The notes under the pieces were generated by a model. It had not been told where the DNA came from. It ran no database searches and saw only the letters and a program-made list of their open reading frames with translations. Below are positions 1-8,576 of a stretch of 64,000 bases of DNA, one piece after another (within the stretch, counting starts at the first letter, position 1; each line of letters begins with the position of its first letter). Source of the stretch: Streptomyces sp. TLI_105 (GTDB taxonomy: Bacteria; Actinomycetota; Actinomycetes; Streptomycetales; Streptomycetaceae); the NCBI RefSeq assembly GCF_900105415.1, contig NZ_FNSM01000001.1:2394501-2458500 (forward strand), written 5' to 3'. The translations under genes and the position numbers were made by a program.

Positions 1-910
1 AGGGGGCGTCGAGCAGCCCCCCGTACAGGTCCCCGGCCACCGCGCGGGCGGGCTCCGGCTGGCCCGCGAGCATCAGGCGCAGCACCGCCGCGCCGAGCCG
101 CTGCTCCGCCGCCTGGAGCGAGCGGGAACGTTCCGTCGTGAGGGTGAGCAGGGCGATCGCCGAGTGGACCGCGTACCGCTCGGCCGTGCCGAGGGGCGCG
201 CCCGTGCCGACGGCGAGGGCGCCGCGCACCCGGCGCCCGGTGCCGAGCGACTGGAGCTCGACGCGGTCGTCCGTACCGCCGACGACCGCGCTGGCGGGCG
301 CGGGCCGCTCGCGCAGCCGCTCCACGTCCGGGGTGAGCCGGGCGGCCCGGCGCGCCGCCCACTCGGGCGAGACGGCGACGACGGCGCCGGAGGCGTCGTA
401 CAGCGCGGCCCAGCCGTCGACGTGGGCGGCGAGCCGGGCGACGACGGCCTCCGGGCCCTCGGCGAGCGCGGCGCGGGTCAGCTCGCGCTGGGCCTCGAAA
501 CCGGCCGTGACCGCCCGGTACTGGTCGGCGGAGATGGCCGCCGACACGGCCTTGCTGATGGCCAGGAACGGCGTCCTGCGCGGCACCTCCAGGAGCGGCA
601 GGTGCTCCTCGCGCGCCGCGTCGAGCAGGGCCGGCGGGATCTCCTCGTAGTTGACGCCCACCGCGAAGCCGAGCCCGACCACTCCGGCGCCGAGCAGCCG
701 CCGCACATAGCGGCGCATCGCCTCCAGGTCCTCCGCGTCGAGCGTCAGCGCGGTCGTGAGGAGGAGTTCGCCGCCCTCCATGTACGGGACGGGGTCGGCG
801 AGCTCGCTGACGTGGGCCCAGCGGACGGGGGTGTCGAGGCGGTCCTCACCCGCGCGGACGATGAGTTTGAGGGCGGAGTGCTGCACGAGCGAGGCGAGGG
901 TGGGCGGCAT
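1..910 (-). CDS. PucR-family transcriptional regulator (3' end beyond window)
   Basis: Translation from the ATG at 910 gives a protein starting MPPTLASLVQHSALKL, followed by a PucR N-terminal purine-catabolism-regulator-like domain (RWAHVSELADPVPYMEGGEL, then LLLTTALTL). The gene leaves the window at position 1, so the GGDEF-like middle and the C-terminal PucR helix-turn-helix are only partly or not visible. PucR-type proteins regulate nitrogen and amine catabolism; GabR of Corynebacterium glutamicum is one and activates its gabTDP genes. The nearby gabT makes an amine or GABA regulatory role reasonable, but that is inference. Confidence 0.82.
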   Translation of the reverse strand, partial: MPPTLASLVQHSALKLIVRAGEDRLDTPVRWAHVSELADPVPYMEGGELLLTTALTLDAEDLEAMRRYVRRLLGAGVVGLGFAVGVNYEEIPPALLDAAREEHLPLLEVPRRTPFLAISKAVSAAISADQYRAVTAGFEAQRELTRAALAEGPEAVVARLAAHVDGWAALYDASGAVVAVSPEWAARRAARLTPDVERLRERPAPASAVVGGTDDRVELQSLGTGRRVRGALAVGTGAPLGTAERYAVHSAIALLTLTTERSRSLQAAEQRLGAAVLRLMLAGQPEPARAVAGDLYGGLLDAP

Positions 911-974
911 GGGGGGACCGTCGGACCTTTGAGCGAGGACCGCGCGCGGGGGGAGCCGTGCACGGAAGCGGGGA

Positions 975-998
975 GGCGCCGCTCAGCCGAGCGGCGCC
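975..998 (-). terminator. Stem-loop downstream of the membrane ATPase gene
   Basis: Perfect 10-bp arms (GGCGCCGCTC and its complement) surround a 4-nt loop, about 100 nt past the ATPase stop and ahead of the PucR gene. There is no U-tract, which is usual for Streptomyces terminators. Confidence 0.5.
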
Positions 999-1099
999 CC
1001 CGATTGTGCCAGGGCCGTCGGCGGCCCGCTCGGGCGCGCGAGGGGTGAGACGGGTCGGCCGCGCAGGTGGGGGCGTGGCACGAGTCGGCCCGGCCCCGC

Positions 1100-3682
1100 T
1101 CAGCCGCGCAGGTCCACCAGGACCGGCGGGGTGTGCGCGCCCTGGGCCGTGGTCAGGGAGACGACGGCGTGGCCGGGCGGCACGGAGTGCGCGAGCTCGG
1201 AGGCGGACCACCGCTCGCGCTCGACCTTCCGGGTCGTGACCGCGTCGGTGGTGACGGCCTTGCCGGTGACCTTCTTGCGCAGGGCGTGGATGAAGCGGGT
1301 CATCGGCTGGTCGGCGAAGACCGTGTGGTGCGCCACCTCGGTGGTCTCCACCCACTCCTTGCCCCAGGTCTCGGCGAAGCCCCGGCCGTCCCAGGTGGTG
1401 ATGCCGGAGAGCGCCACCCGGCAGCCGACGGCGCCGAGCAGCGGGCCGTGCAGCGCCTCGGGCACCTCACCGAGGGTACGGAGCCCGAGGACGACGCCCG
1501 CGTGGTGGGGGCGCAGCCGCTGGAGGGAGCGGACGGTGCCCGTGGTGAGCGCTCCGGTGGCGTCGTCGAGGACGAGGGAGACGAAGTGCGGGCGCTTGGT
1601 GCCGGTCCGGGCCGCCGCCAGGAACTGGGCGAGGACCAGCCGGGCGAGGAGCCGCGAGGCCTCCTCGTGGCCGCGCTCGGGCAGCTTGATCCGGACCCGC
1701 AGCGGGTGGTGGACGACGGACTTCAGCGAGAAGGGCCGCACGTCGCTCCCGTCGGCGCCGAAGAACTCGGCGAAGGCCGGCCGGTCGAGGAGCGACAGGC
1801 GGTCCGCGAGGAGCGGCCCGGCGTCGGCGGCGGTGCCGGCCTGCCGGATGCGGGCCTCCAGCTCGCGGCGCATGGCGGCCGCGTCGGCGGGGAGCCGGTC
1901 GAGGAGCGCCGTCAGCGTCTCCGGGCCGGCTTCGAGGAGTTCGCGGAGCACCGGCACGGACGGGAAGCGGCCGTGCGCCGCCCGGTAGGGGCCGATGAGC
2001 TGGGCGAGGACGGTGGCGGCCCGCCGGGCGTCGAGGTTCTCGACGTCGCCCACCAGGCCCTCCGCGAGCAGCGCCGCCGCCTCGTCGGGGTCGGCGAGGC
2101 CGGCGTAGAGGTCGAGGTCGTACGGCGAGGCCGGGTCGCCCGGGCGGACCACGACGTCGTACGCGTCGTCCGGGCCGAGGGGGGCGTCCGCCGTGCCCAC
2201 GGCGACGACCGCGCAGGTGCCGGTGAGGGCCTGCAGGGTGAGGGATTCGACGACCGGGCCGGTCAGGCGGGTGGTCTTCCCGGCGCCTGAGGGGCCCACG
2301 ACCAGCAGGGAGGTGGCGAGCGCGGCCGGTTCGAGGGCGAGGCCCACGCCCCGGTAGGCGGCCGGGTTCCGCTCCTCGGCCACGCAGCGGCCGATGCGGA
2401 CCTGCCCGAGGAGGAGGTCGTGGGTGGCGGCACGGCTCGGCAGGTCGCGGGCGCCCGAGGGATGCGCCCCGGCCGCGGCGCCCTGCCGGAGCACGGTGTC
2501 GACGAAGGAGGCGAGGCCGCCCGCGTGCGTCCGTCCCCGCTCCAGGCTCCGGCGGACCCGGGCGCAGTCCACGTCGTTCATGCGTCCGGCGAACAGCTCG
2601 GCGGCGAGCAGGTCCGCCGCCTGCCGCTCCCCGGCGGCCCGCAGTTCGGGCCACTGCGAGAGGGGGGCGGGCGCCGTCGGGTCGAGGGGCGGCGGGGTGC
2701 CGTCCGCCGTGGCGGCGGCGCGGGCCCTCAGCCGCTCACGGACCAGGCCGGGCCAGTCGCCGAGGCGCGCGAAGGGCCAGAGCACGGTGGCCGTGATCAG
2801 GGCGTACAGGGTGTAGACGAGGACGGGCGAGGCGAGGACGTCGTACCCGCCGCCGACGAGCACGACGAGGGAGAGCAGGGGCGCGACGACCGGCAGCGGA
2901 TCCCAGCCGACGCCGGGGAAGGCCTCCGGCCAGACGAACGTCAGGGCGATCAGCGCGGCGCCGGCGGTGAGCGCGGCGCGCGCGGGCGGACGGCGGTCGG
3001 CGAGGAGGTGGCGGGCGAGTTCGGCCCAGGCTCCGAGGCGGGCCATCGTGTAGAGCAGGACGGCGAAGAAGACGCCGTCGTAGACGACGTGGGCCTCGGC
3101 GCCGTGCCAGTCGCGGGGCGAGGTGCCCCCGGCGTACCACCAGTCGGCGGGGGTGAAGGTGGCGAGCGGGATCCACTCGTAGGGGACGACGCCGCGCCGC
3201 CAGGCCGACCAGAGCAGCAGCCCCACGACGAGCGGGATCAGCAGCCCGGCCACCGTGACGGGCGCGAGCTTCCGCGCCTCCCGGGGTGGCGGCGGTGGCA
3301 CGTGCCGGAACCGCCAGACCCCGGGCGCGGCCTCGGGCCGCGGGGCGTCCAGCCAGGCGACGACGGGCGGGAGGGTCCCCGGGGCGGCCGCCGGGGCCGC
3401 CCCGGGAGCGGGCCCCGAGGCGGCGGGACCCCCGAACGCAGGCCCTCCGGCGTCGGGCACCCCGGCACCGGGCACCCCGGCGGCCACGACCGCTCCGGGG
3501 GCCGCCCCCGGAGCCGACGTCGGCCGCGGCGGTACGGACGGCGGAACCGGCGCGTACGGCGGAACCGGTACGCGCGCGGAGGCCCCGGGGCGCCCGCCCC
3601 GGCCGTCGGTCGGCGGCGCCGCCGGGCGCGGGACCGCGCCCCCCCTGGTGTCGCGTGACTCGTACGTGCCGTCGGTCTCCAT
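1100..3682 (-). CDS. Membrane-anchored VirD4/TraD-like ATP-binding protein
   Basis: An 860-residue protein. The first ~150 residues are a disordered Pro/Ala/Gly-rich tail. Four to five hydrophobic segments follow at about residues 140-300 (for example LAPVTVAGLLIPLVVGLLLW). The rest is a large P-loop domain with Walker A GPSGAGKTTR and a probable Walker B SLVLDD. This layout resembles type IV coupling proteins and related conjugation-type ATPases of actinobacteria, but no relaxase or other transfer genes are nearby, so it is an orphan. It is transcribed divergently from gabT. Its substrate and function are unknown; a DNA or protein pump is only a family-level guess. Confidence 0.75.
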   Translation of the reverse strand: METDGTYESRDTRGGAVPRPAAPPTDGRGGRPGASARVPVPPYAPVPPSVPPRPTSAPGAAPGAVVAAGVPGAGVPDAGGPAFGGPAASGPAPGAAPAAAPGTLPPVVAWLDAPRPEAAPGVWRFRHVPPPPPREARKLAPVTVAGLLIPLVVGLLLWSAWRRGVVPYEWIPLATFTPADWWYAGGTSPRDWHGAEAHVVYDGVFFAVLLYTMARLGAWAELARHLLADRRPPARAALTAGAALIALTFVWPEAFPGVGWDPLPVVAPLLSLVVLVGGGYDVLASPVLVYTLYALITATVLWPFARLGDWPGLVRERLRARAAATADGTPPPLDPTAPAPLSQWPELRAAGERQAADLLAAELFAGRMNDVDCARVRRSLERGRTHAGGLASFVDTVLRQGAAAGAHPSGARDLPSRAATHDLLLGQVRIGRCVAEERNPAAYRGVGLALEPAALATSLLVVGPSGAGKTTRLTGPVVESLTLQALTGTCAVVAVGTADAPLGPDDAYDVVVRPGDPASPYDLDLYAGLADPDEAAALLAEGLVGDVENLDARRAATVLAQLIGPYRAAHGRFPSVPVLRELLEAGPETLTALLDRLPADAAAMRRELEARIRQAGTAADAGPLLADRLSLLDRPAFAEFFGADGSDVRPFSLKSVVHHPLRVRIKLPERGHEEASRLLARLVLAQFLAAARTGTKRPHFVSLVLDDATGALTTGTVRSLQRLRPHHAGVVLGLRTLGEVPEALHGPLLGAVGCRVALSGITTWDGRGFAETWGKEWVETTEVAHHTVFADQPMTRFIHALRKKVTGKAVTTDAVTTRKVERERWSASELAHSVPPGHAVVSLTTAQGAHTPPVLVDLRG

Positions 3683-3959
3683 GAACCCCTGCCCCCTGAC
3701 CAGCCAGGTCGCCGCGTCTGTGCCACCGTCAATCTAGTGGGCCCGGCCGTCCCCGGAGGGGATTCGACCACCCGTACGGCCGAGGACCGGCCGACCCGTG
3801 CGGGGACGTGCCGTCGGGCGGAACCGGAGCCGTCATGTCCATCCCGGACAACGACACACCCGCGACCACTCCCGATCGGCGCATGCCTCTCCCCCTCCCC
3901 CGCGCCTAGCCTGCGGAGGAAACCCGCAAGTGCGTCCAGAACCACCCCAGGAGCCCCGC

Positions 3960-5294
3960 ATGAACGCTGTCCCGCAGGAGCGGCGCGTCGTCACCGCCAT
4001 CCCCGGTCCGAAGTCGCAGGAGCTTCAGGCCCGCCGTCTCGGCACGGTCGCCGGTGGCGTCGGCTCGACGCTGCCCGTCTTCACCAAGCGGGCCGGCGGC
4101 GGCATCATCGAGGACGTCGACGGCAACCGTCTGATCGACTTCGGTTCCGGCATCGCCGTGACCTCGGTCGGCGCCTCCGCCGAGGCCGTCGTGCGCCGCG
4201 CCTCCGCGCAGCTCCAGGACTTCACCCACACCTGTTTCATGGTGACGCCGTACGAGGGTTACGTGGAGGTCTGCGAGGCGCTGGCCGAGCTGACCCCGGG
4301 CGACCACGCCAAGAAGTCCGCGCTGTTCAACTCGGGCGCCGAGGCCGTCGAGAACGCGGTGAAGATCGCCCGCTCGTACACCAAGCGCCAGGCCGTCGTC
4401 GTCTTCGACCACGGCTACCACGGCCGTACGAACCTCACCATGGGCATGACGGCGAAGAACATGCCGTACAAGCAGGGCTTCGGTCCGTTCGCCCCCGAGG
4501 TCTACCGCGTGCCGGTCGCCTACGGCTACCGCTGGCCCACCGGTGCCGAGAACTGCGGCCCCGAGGCCGCCGCCCAGGCGATCGACAACATCACCAAGCA
4601 GATCGGCGCCGACAACGTCGCCGCGATCGTCATCGAGCCGGTCCTCGGCGAGGGCGGCTTCATCGAGCCGGCCAAGGGCTTCCTGCCGGCGATCGTGAAG
4701 TTCGCCAACGACAACGGCATCGTCTTCGTCGCGGACGAGATCCAGGCCGGCTTCTGCCGTACCGGCCAGTGGTTCGCCTGCGAGGACGAGGGCATCGTCC
4801 CGGACCTCATCACCACCGCCAAGGGCATCGCGGGCGGTCTGCCGCTCGCCGCCGTCACCGGCCGCGCCGAGATCATGGACTCCGTCCACGGCGGCGGTCT
4901 GGGCGGCACCTACGGCGGCAACCCGGTGGCCTGCGCCGGTGCGCTCGGCGCCATCGAGACGATGAAGGAGCTCGACCTCAACGGCAAGGCCAAGCGCATC
5001 GAGGAGGTCATGAAGACCCGCCTCACCGCCATGCAGGAGAAGTTCCCGGTCATCGGTGACATCCGCGGCCGCGGCGCCATGATCGCCATCGAGCTGGTGA
5101 AGGACCCGGCGACGAAGGAGCCGCACGCCGAGGCCGCCGCCGCGCTCGCCAAGTACTGCCACAACGAGGGCGTGCTCGTCCTGACCTGTGGCACCTACGG
5201 CAACGTGCTGCGCTTCCTGCCGCCGCTGGTCATCGGCGAGGACCTGCTCAACGAGGGCCTGGACGTCATCGAGGCCGCGCTCGCGACGATCTGA
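3960..5294 (+). CDS. gabT: 4-aminobutyrate aminotransferase
   Basis: A 444-residue class III PLP-dependent aminotransferase that transfers the amino group of GABA to 2-oxoglutarate, yielding succinic semialdehyde and glutamate. The PLP lysine is K288 in TTAKG, and the aspartate of VADEIQAG (D259) should contact the pyridine nitrogen. The ATG at 3960 is preceded by AGGAG six bases upstream; the open frame extends further 5' but without an SD or family similarity. A strong terminator follows at 5328. It probably acts on GABA produced by the aldehyde dehydrogenases encoded at 14.9 and 25.4 kb. Confidence 0.95.
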   Translation: MNAVPQERRVVTAIPGPKSQELQARRLGTVAGGVGSTLPVFTKRAGGGIIEDVDGNRLIDFGSGIAVTSVGASAEAVVRRASAQLQDFTHTCFMVTPYEGYVEVCEALAELTPGDHAKKSALFNSGAEAVENAVKIARSYTKRQAVVVFDHGYHGRTNLTMGMTAKNMPYKQGFGPFAPEVYRVPVAYGYRWPTGAENCGPEAAAQAIDNITKQIGADNVAAIVIEPVLGEGGFIEPAKGFLPAIVKFANDNGIVFVADEIQAGFCRTGQWFACEDEGIVPDLITTAKGIAGGLPLAAVTGRAEIMDSVHGGGLGGTYGGNPVACAGALGAIETMKELDLNGKAKRIEEVMKTRLTAMQEKFPVIGDIRGRGAMIAIELVKDPATKEPHAEAAAALAKYCHNEGVLVLTCGTYGNVLRFLPPLVIGEDLLNEGLDVIEAALATI

Positions 5295-5327
5295 GGACCG
5301 ATCCGGCACACGGTGTGAAGACTCTGT

Positions 5328-5369
5328 GGGGGGCCGATGGCGGGACGCGTTTCCCGCTGTCGGCCCCCC
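5328..5369 (+). terminator. Terminator of gabT
   Basis: A 10-bp perfect GC-rich outer stem (GGGGGGCCGA with its complement at 5360-5369) continues through wobble pairs into a second GGCGGGA/TCCCGC stem. It begins 34 nt after the gabT stop codon. Confidence 0.8.
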
Positions 5370-5394
5370 TCTCCGTGACGTACGGTTTCTGCAG

Positions 5395-6213
5395 ATGAGA
5401 GAAACACCCCGGGCGGAGCCTCCCCAGCCCCGCCCACACCGTGCCTTCGAGCACACCGCCGGCGCCTCGTGCTCCGGGACTCCTCACCGATCGGATGGCC
5501 GCCCGCCCCACACCCCCCGGGGCGCGCGGCAGCCCGATCCCCTCGGCCGCCCTGGAACCACCCCCCCTGTTCCAGGGCGGCCGGCTCTCTTCTCGGCGCT
5601 CGTCGCCCTCGCCGTCGTGACCTGGCAGGTGCTCGTCCACGGCCCCTTGGCCAGGCTCGACGAGCGGGTGTCCCGGTCCCTGGTGGACACGGTCCCCCGC
5701 CCTCTGAGCGAACTCGCCTCCGATCTCGGCAACATGACGCTCGCCCTTCCGGTCCTCGCCTGCGCCATGGCGTACGCGGTGTGGCGGGGCCGCCGCGCCG
5801 CCGCCCTCTACGCGGGCCTCGCCATGGCCGCCGTCCCCCTTCTGGTGGTTCCCCTGAAGGAGTGGACCGCGCGTCCCGGCCCGCTGGAGCCCTGGGCCCA
5901 GGGCTACTACCCCTCGGGCCACACGGCCACGGCGGCGGTCGCCTACTTCGGCGCGGCCTTCCTCGTCTCGCACCGCCTCATCCCCGTCGCCGCCGCGCTG
6001 ACGGCACTGACGGGGACCGGCCTGATCCTGCGGGGCTTCCACTGGCCGCTGGACGTGCTGGCCTCGGTCGCGCTCTGTCTCCCCCTGCTGCGCTGGCCGG
6101 TGTTCGCCGCGCGATACGGTCGGGCCGCGCCGGACCCACGGCAGAGGGAGGGGACATGGGGGACACCGCACAGCGGTACGCCGTCACGGTCGGAGGACGG
6201 GCCTACGAGCTGA
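5395..6213 (+). CDS. PAP2-superfamily membrane phosphatase
   Basis: A 272-residue protein with several hydrophobic segments after a ~60-residue polar N-terminus. It carries the three phosphatidic acid phosphatase motifs: KEWTARPGP, the PSGHT core, and RGFHWPLD with the catalytic His and Asp. Family members dephosphorylate phosphatidate, diacylglycerol pyrophosphate or undecaprenyl pyrophosphate on the outer membrane face; the substrate here cannot be told. The ATG at 5395 is 8 nt after a TACGGT hexamer (5381-5386), so the mRNA may be leaderless. Its 3' end overlaps the next gene by 58 nt. Confidence 0.85.
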   Translation: MRETPRAEPPQPRPHRAFEHTAGASCSGTPHRSDGRPPHTPRGARQPDPLGRPGTTPPVPGRPALFSALVALAVVTWQVLVHGPLARLDERVSRSLVDTVPRPLSELASDLGNMTLALPVLACAMAYAVWRGRRAAALYAGLAMAAVPLLVVPLKEWTARPGPLEPWAQGYYPSGHTATAAVAYFGAAFLVSHRLIPVAAALTALTGTGLILRGFHWPLDVLASVALCLPLLRWPVFAARYGRAAPDPRQREGTWGTPHSGTPSRSEDGPTS

Positions 6214-6680
6214 TCCCGTCGGGCGGCGAGGTCGTCCTGCCGGTCCACGGCAGGAAGATCCACCACCAGCGGGAGTGCGGCCACCTGACCGACGCCGACT
6301 CCCTCCCCCGCCGTCCGGACCCCGACGGTCTGCTGTGGCGCCGACTGCTCGACGCGGGACGGGGAGCCGGTCCGGCTGCCGGTGGATGTGAAGTACAAGC
6401 TGTACGGGACGAGGAAGCTCTCCCCGGGGATCTGTACCAGGCGTTCCTGTACGCGCGGACGCTGGGCCGGAGCGCCGGTGGGGCGCCGCCCGTCTGTGTC
6501 CTTGTGCATCCGGGTGACCGTTCGGCGGGCCGGCCGCGGGTCTCGGTGCGGGAGCTCGACGGGCACGTGGCGGGGCGGGTGCGGGCGGTTCCGGTGGACC
6601 TGCGGGCGGTCCTGGACGAGCTGTCCGGGCCGGGGCCCTCGCGGGCCGCGACCCGGCTGTTCACCGAGCTCCTCGGCTAA
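6156..6680 (+). CDS. Small McrC-like PD-(D/E)XK nuclease ORF with two compensating frameshifts
   Basis: As read, 174 residues from the ATG at 6156 (GGGAGGGG SD), overlapping the PAP2 gene. Residues ~70-91 look like nonsense, but frame 1 across 6361-6428 reads EPVRLPVDVKYKLYGTRKL then SPG. In frame 3 this joins DLYQAFLYARTLG. The combined DVKYK...DLYQ pattern matches the nuclease core of McrC-type proteins (D-x-K, then Q-x3-Y), and RPD lies upstream. Moving into and out of this segment needs +1 (or -2) near 6360 and -1 near 6427, both in G-runs, so the overall frame is kept. This is either sequencing error or a real compensated mutation. It is far shorter than McrC (~350-400 aa), and no mcrB is nearby. 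The stop overlaps the chitinase stop. Confidence 0.6.
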   Translation: MGDTAQRYAVTVGGRAYELIPSGGEVVLPVHGRKIHHQRECGHLTDADSLPRRPDPDGLLWRRLLDAGRGAGPAAGGCEVQAVRDEEALPGDLYQAFLYARTLGRSAGGAPPVCVLVHPGDRSAGRPRVSVRELDGHVAGRVRAVPVDLRAVLDELSGPGPSRAATRLFTELLG

Positions 6681-8479
6681 CTCCAGCCGTACGCGTCGAA
6701 GTTCTTCGAGAACGCCCACTGGTTGTACCGGTCCCAGTTGATCGACCAGGTCATCAGGCCGCGCAGGGCCGGCCAGGTGCCGTGGGTCTGGTAGGTGCCG
6801 CAGTTCGTCTTCCTCGTGAGGCAGTCCAGGGCCTTGTTCACCTCGGCCGGGGCGGTGTGGCCGTTGCCCGCCTGGGTGGAGGCGGGGAGGCCGATGGCGA
6901 CCTGCTCGGGGCGGAGCGGCGGGAAGAAGCGGTCGGCGTTGCCGGCGACCGGGAAGCCGGTGAGCAGCATGTCGGTCATGGCGATGTGGAAGTCGGCGCC
7001 GCCCATCGAGTGGTACTGACCGTCGAGGCCCATGACGGAGCCCGAGTTGTAGTCCTGGACGTGGAGCAGGGTCAGGTCGTCGCGCAGGGCGTGGATGACC
7101 GGCAGGTAGGCTCCGGCGCGCGGGTCCTGGCCGCCCCAGGGGCCGGAGCCGTAGTACTGGTGTCCGAGCTGGACGAAGAAGGTCTCGGGGGCCATGGTGA
7201 GGACGAAGCCGGGGCCGTACCTGGCCTTGAGCGTCTTCACCGCCTGGATCAGGTTGACGATGACGGGGCTGGTCGGGTTCCGGAAGTCGGTGTCGCCGGT
7301 CTGGAGCGAGAGCGAGTGGCCTTCGAAGTCGATGTCGAGGCCGTCGAGGCCGTACTCGTCGATGATCTTCGAGACGGAGGAGACGAAGGTGTCGCGGGCC
7401 GCGGTGGTGGCGAGCTGCACCTGGCCGTTCTGACCGCCGATGGAGATGAGGACCTTCTTGCCGGCGGCCTGCTTGGCCTTGATCGCCGCCTTGAACTCGG
7501 CGGGCGTCTCGACGCCGGGGCACTCCGCGGCCGGGCAGAGATTGAAGCGGATGTCGCCGGAGGTCACCGAGGTCGGTTCGCCGAAGGCGAGGTCGATGAC
7601 GTCCCAGGAGTCGGGGACGTCGGCCATGCGGGTGTAGCCGGAGCCGTTGGCGAAGCTCGCGTGGAGGTAGCCGACGAGGGCGTGCGCGGGCAGTCCGCCG
7701 CCCTCGCCGCCGCCGCCGGAGGTCGTGGTCGCGGTCACGGCGGCCGACTTCGGGGACTCGCCGGCGCTGTTCACGGCGGTGACCTGGAAGGTGTACGGGG
7801 TGGAGGCCGTGAGTCCGGTCGCGGTGGCCGTGGTTCCGGTGACCGTCTGGATCCTCGTGGCGCCCTGGTAGACGTGGTACGAGGTGGCGCCGGGGACCGC
7901 GGTCCAGCTCAGGGGCACGGAGGTGGAGGTCGGGGAGCCGGCGGTGAGGCCGGTGGGGGCGGCCGGGAGCTGGACGGGGTCGCCGCCGGGGCCGTACAGG
8001 GAGAGGTCGTCGGCCTGGTAGGCGGGGGTTCCGTACCAGCCGTGGGTGTAGAGGGTGACCGAGGTGGTCGAGGCGCCGGTGGTGAACGTGGTGGTGAGCT
8101 TCTGCCAGTCGGGGGCGGAGCCGGTCCAGGTGGAGACGTCGGTGGTGCCGGTGCCGGTGGCGCCCAGGTAGACGTAGCTGCCGCGGACCCAGCCGCTGAG
8201 GGTGTAGGTGGAGCCGGGCTTGACGGTGACGGTCTGGGAGCAGCGGGCGTTGTCGCTGCCGGCCGGGGTGGCCTGGAGTGCCTTCGTCCCGCCGTGCACG
8301 GGTGACGGGACGACGGCGCCGCTGCCCGCCGTGCAGGTCCAGCCGTCGAGGCCCGCCTCGAAGCCGCCGTTGCGGGCGAGTTCGGTGTCGGCGGCCCGGG
8401 CCGTGGGGGTGAGTGCGAGGAGCCCGCCGGCGGCGAGGGAGCCCGCGAGGAGCAGGGTGAGGGGTCTGGTGCGGTCCAC
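6677..8479 (-). CDS. Secreted family 18 chitinase
   Basis: A 600-residue endochitinase. It has a Sec signal peptide (LTLLLAGSLAAGGLLAL, cleavage near ARA-AD, residue ~29), an N-terminal carbohydrate-binding module (residues ~30-175), a fibronectin type III domain (~180-265), a Gly-rich linker, and a GH18 catalytic domain with DGLDIDFE at about 379-386, the final Glu being the proton donor. I chose the GTG at 8479 because GGAGG lies just upstream; an ATG 14 codons earlier would place the start inside the promoter leader. The promoter carries two DasR-type operators. It supplies chito-oligosaccharides from chitin outside the cell. Confidence 0.93.
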   Translation of the reverse strand: MDRTRPLTLLLAGSLAAGGLLALTPTARAADTELARNGGFEAGLDGWTCTAGSGAVVPSPVHGGTKALQATPAGSDNARCSQTVTVKPGSTYTLSGWVRGSYVYLGATGTGTTDVSTWTGSAPDWQKLTTTFTTGASTTSVTLYTHGWYGTPAYQADDLSLYGPGGDPVQLPAAPTGLTAGSPTSTSVPLSWTAVPGATSYHVYQGATRIQTVTGTTATATGLTASTPYTFQVTAVNSAGESPKSAAVTATTTSGGGGEGGGLPAHALVGYLHASFANGSGYTRMADVPDSWDVIDLAFGEPTSVTSGDIRFNLCPAAECPGVETPAEFKAAIKAKQAAGKKVLISIGGQNGQVQLATTAARDTFVSSVSKIIDEYGLDGLDIDFEGHSLSLQTGDTDFRNPTSPVIVNLIQAVKTLKARYGPGFVLTMAPETFFVQLGHQYYGSGPWGGQDPRAGAYLPVIHALRDDLTLLHVQDYNSGSVMGLDGQYHSMGGADFHIAMTDMLLTGFPVAGNADRFFPPLRPEQVAIGLPASTQAGNGHTAPAEVNKALDCLTRKTNCGTYQTHGTWPALRGLMTWSINWDRYNQWAFSKNFDAYGWS

Positions 8480-8521
8480 AACTGCCTCCGGGTGTGGGGG
8501 AATCGAGGTGGAGTGCGCCAC

Positions 8522-8555
8522 AGCATGGTCCAGACCAATCGAGTGGTCAAGACCT
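8522..8555 (-). promoter_or_regulatory. Chitinase promoter with two DasR-type operators
   Basis: On the minus strand a TTGACC -35 (8545-8550) and a CATGCT -10 (8522-8527) are separated by exactly 17 nt. Two near-palindromic 12-mers overlap them: TGGTCCAGACCA (8526-8537) and TGGTCAAGACCT (8544-8555), spaced 18 bp start to start. They match the DasR responsive element (core TGGTCTAGACCA) and the 12-bp direct repeats known from Streptomyces chitinase promoters. DasR is a GntR repressor released by GlcN-6-P. Confidence 0.85.
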
Positions 8556-8576
8556 CTGCACCGTCCGGGACTTCGC

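Noticed and set aside
3683..3959. A protein-coding extension upstream of gabT
   Set aside because: The frame stays open, but the ATG at 3960 has a good SD and the family starts there.
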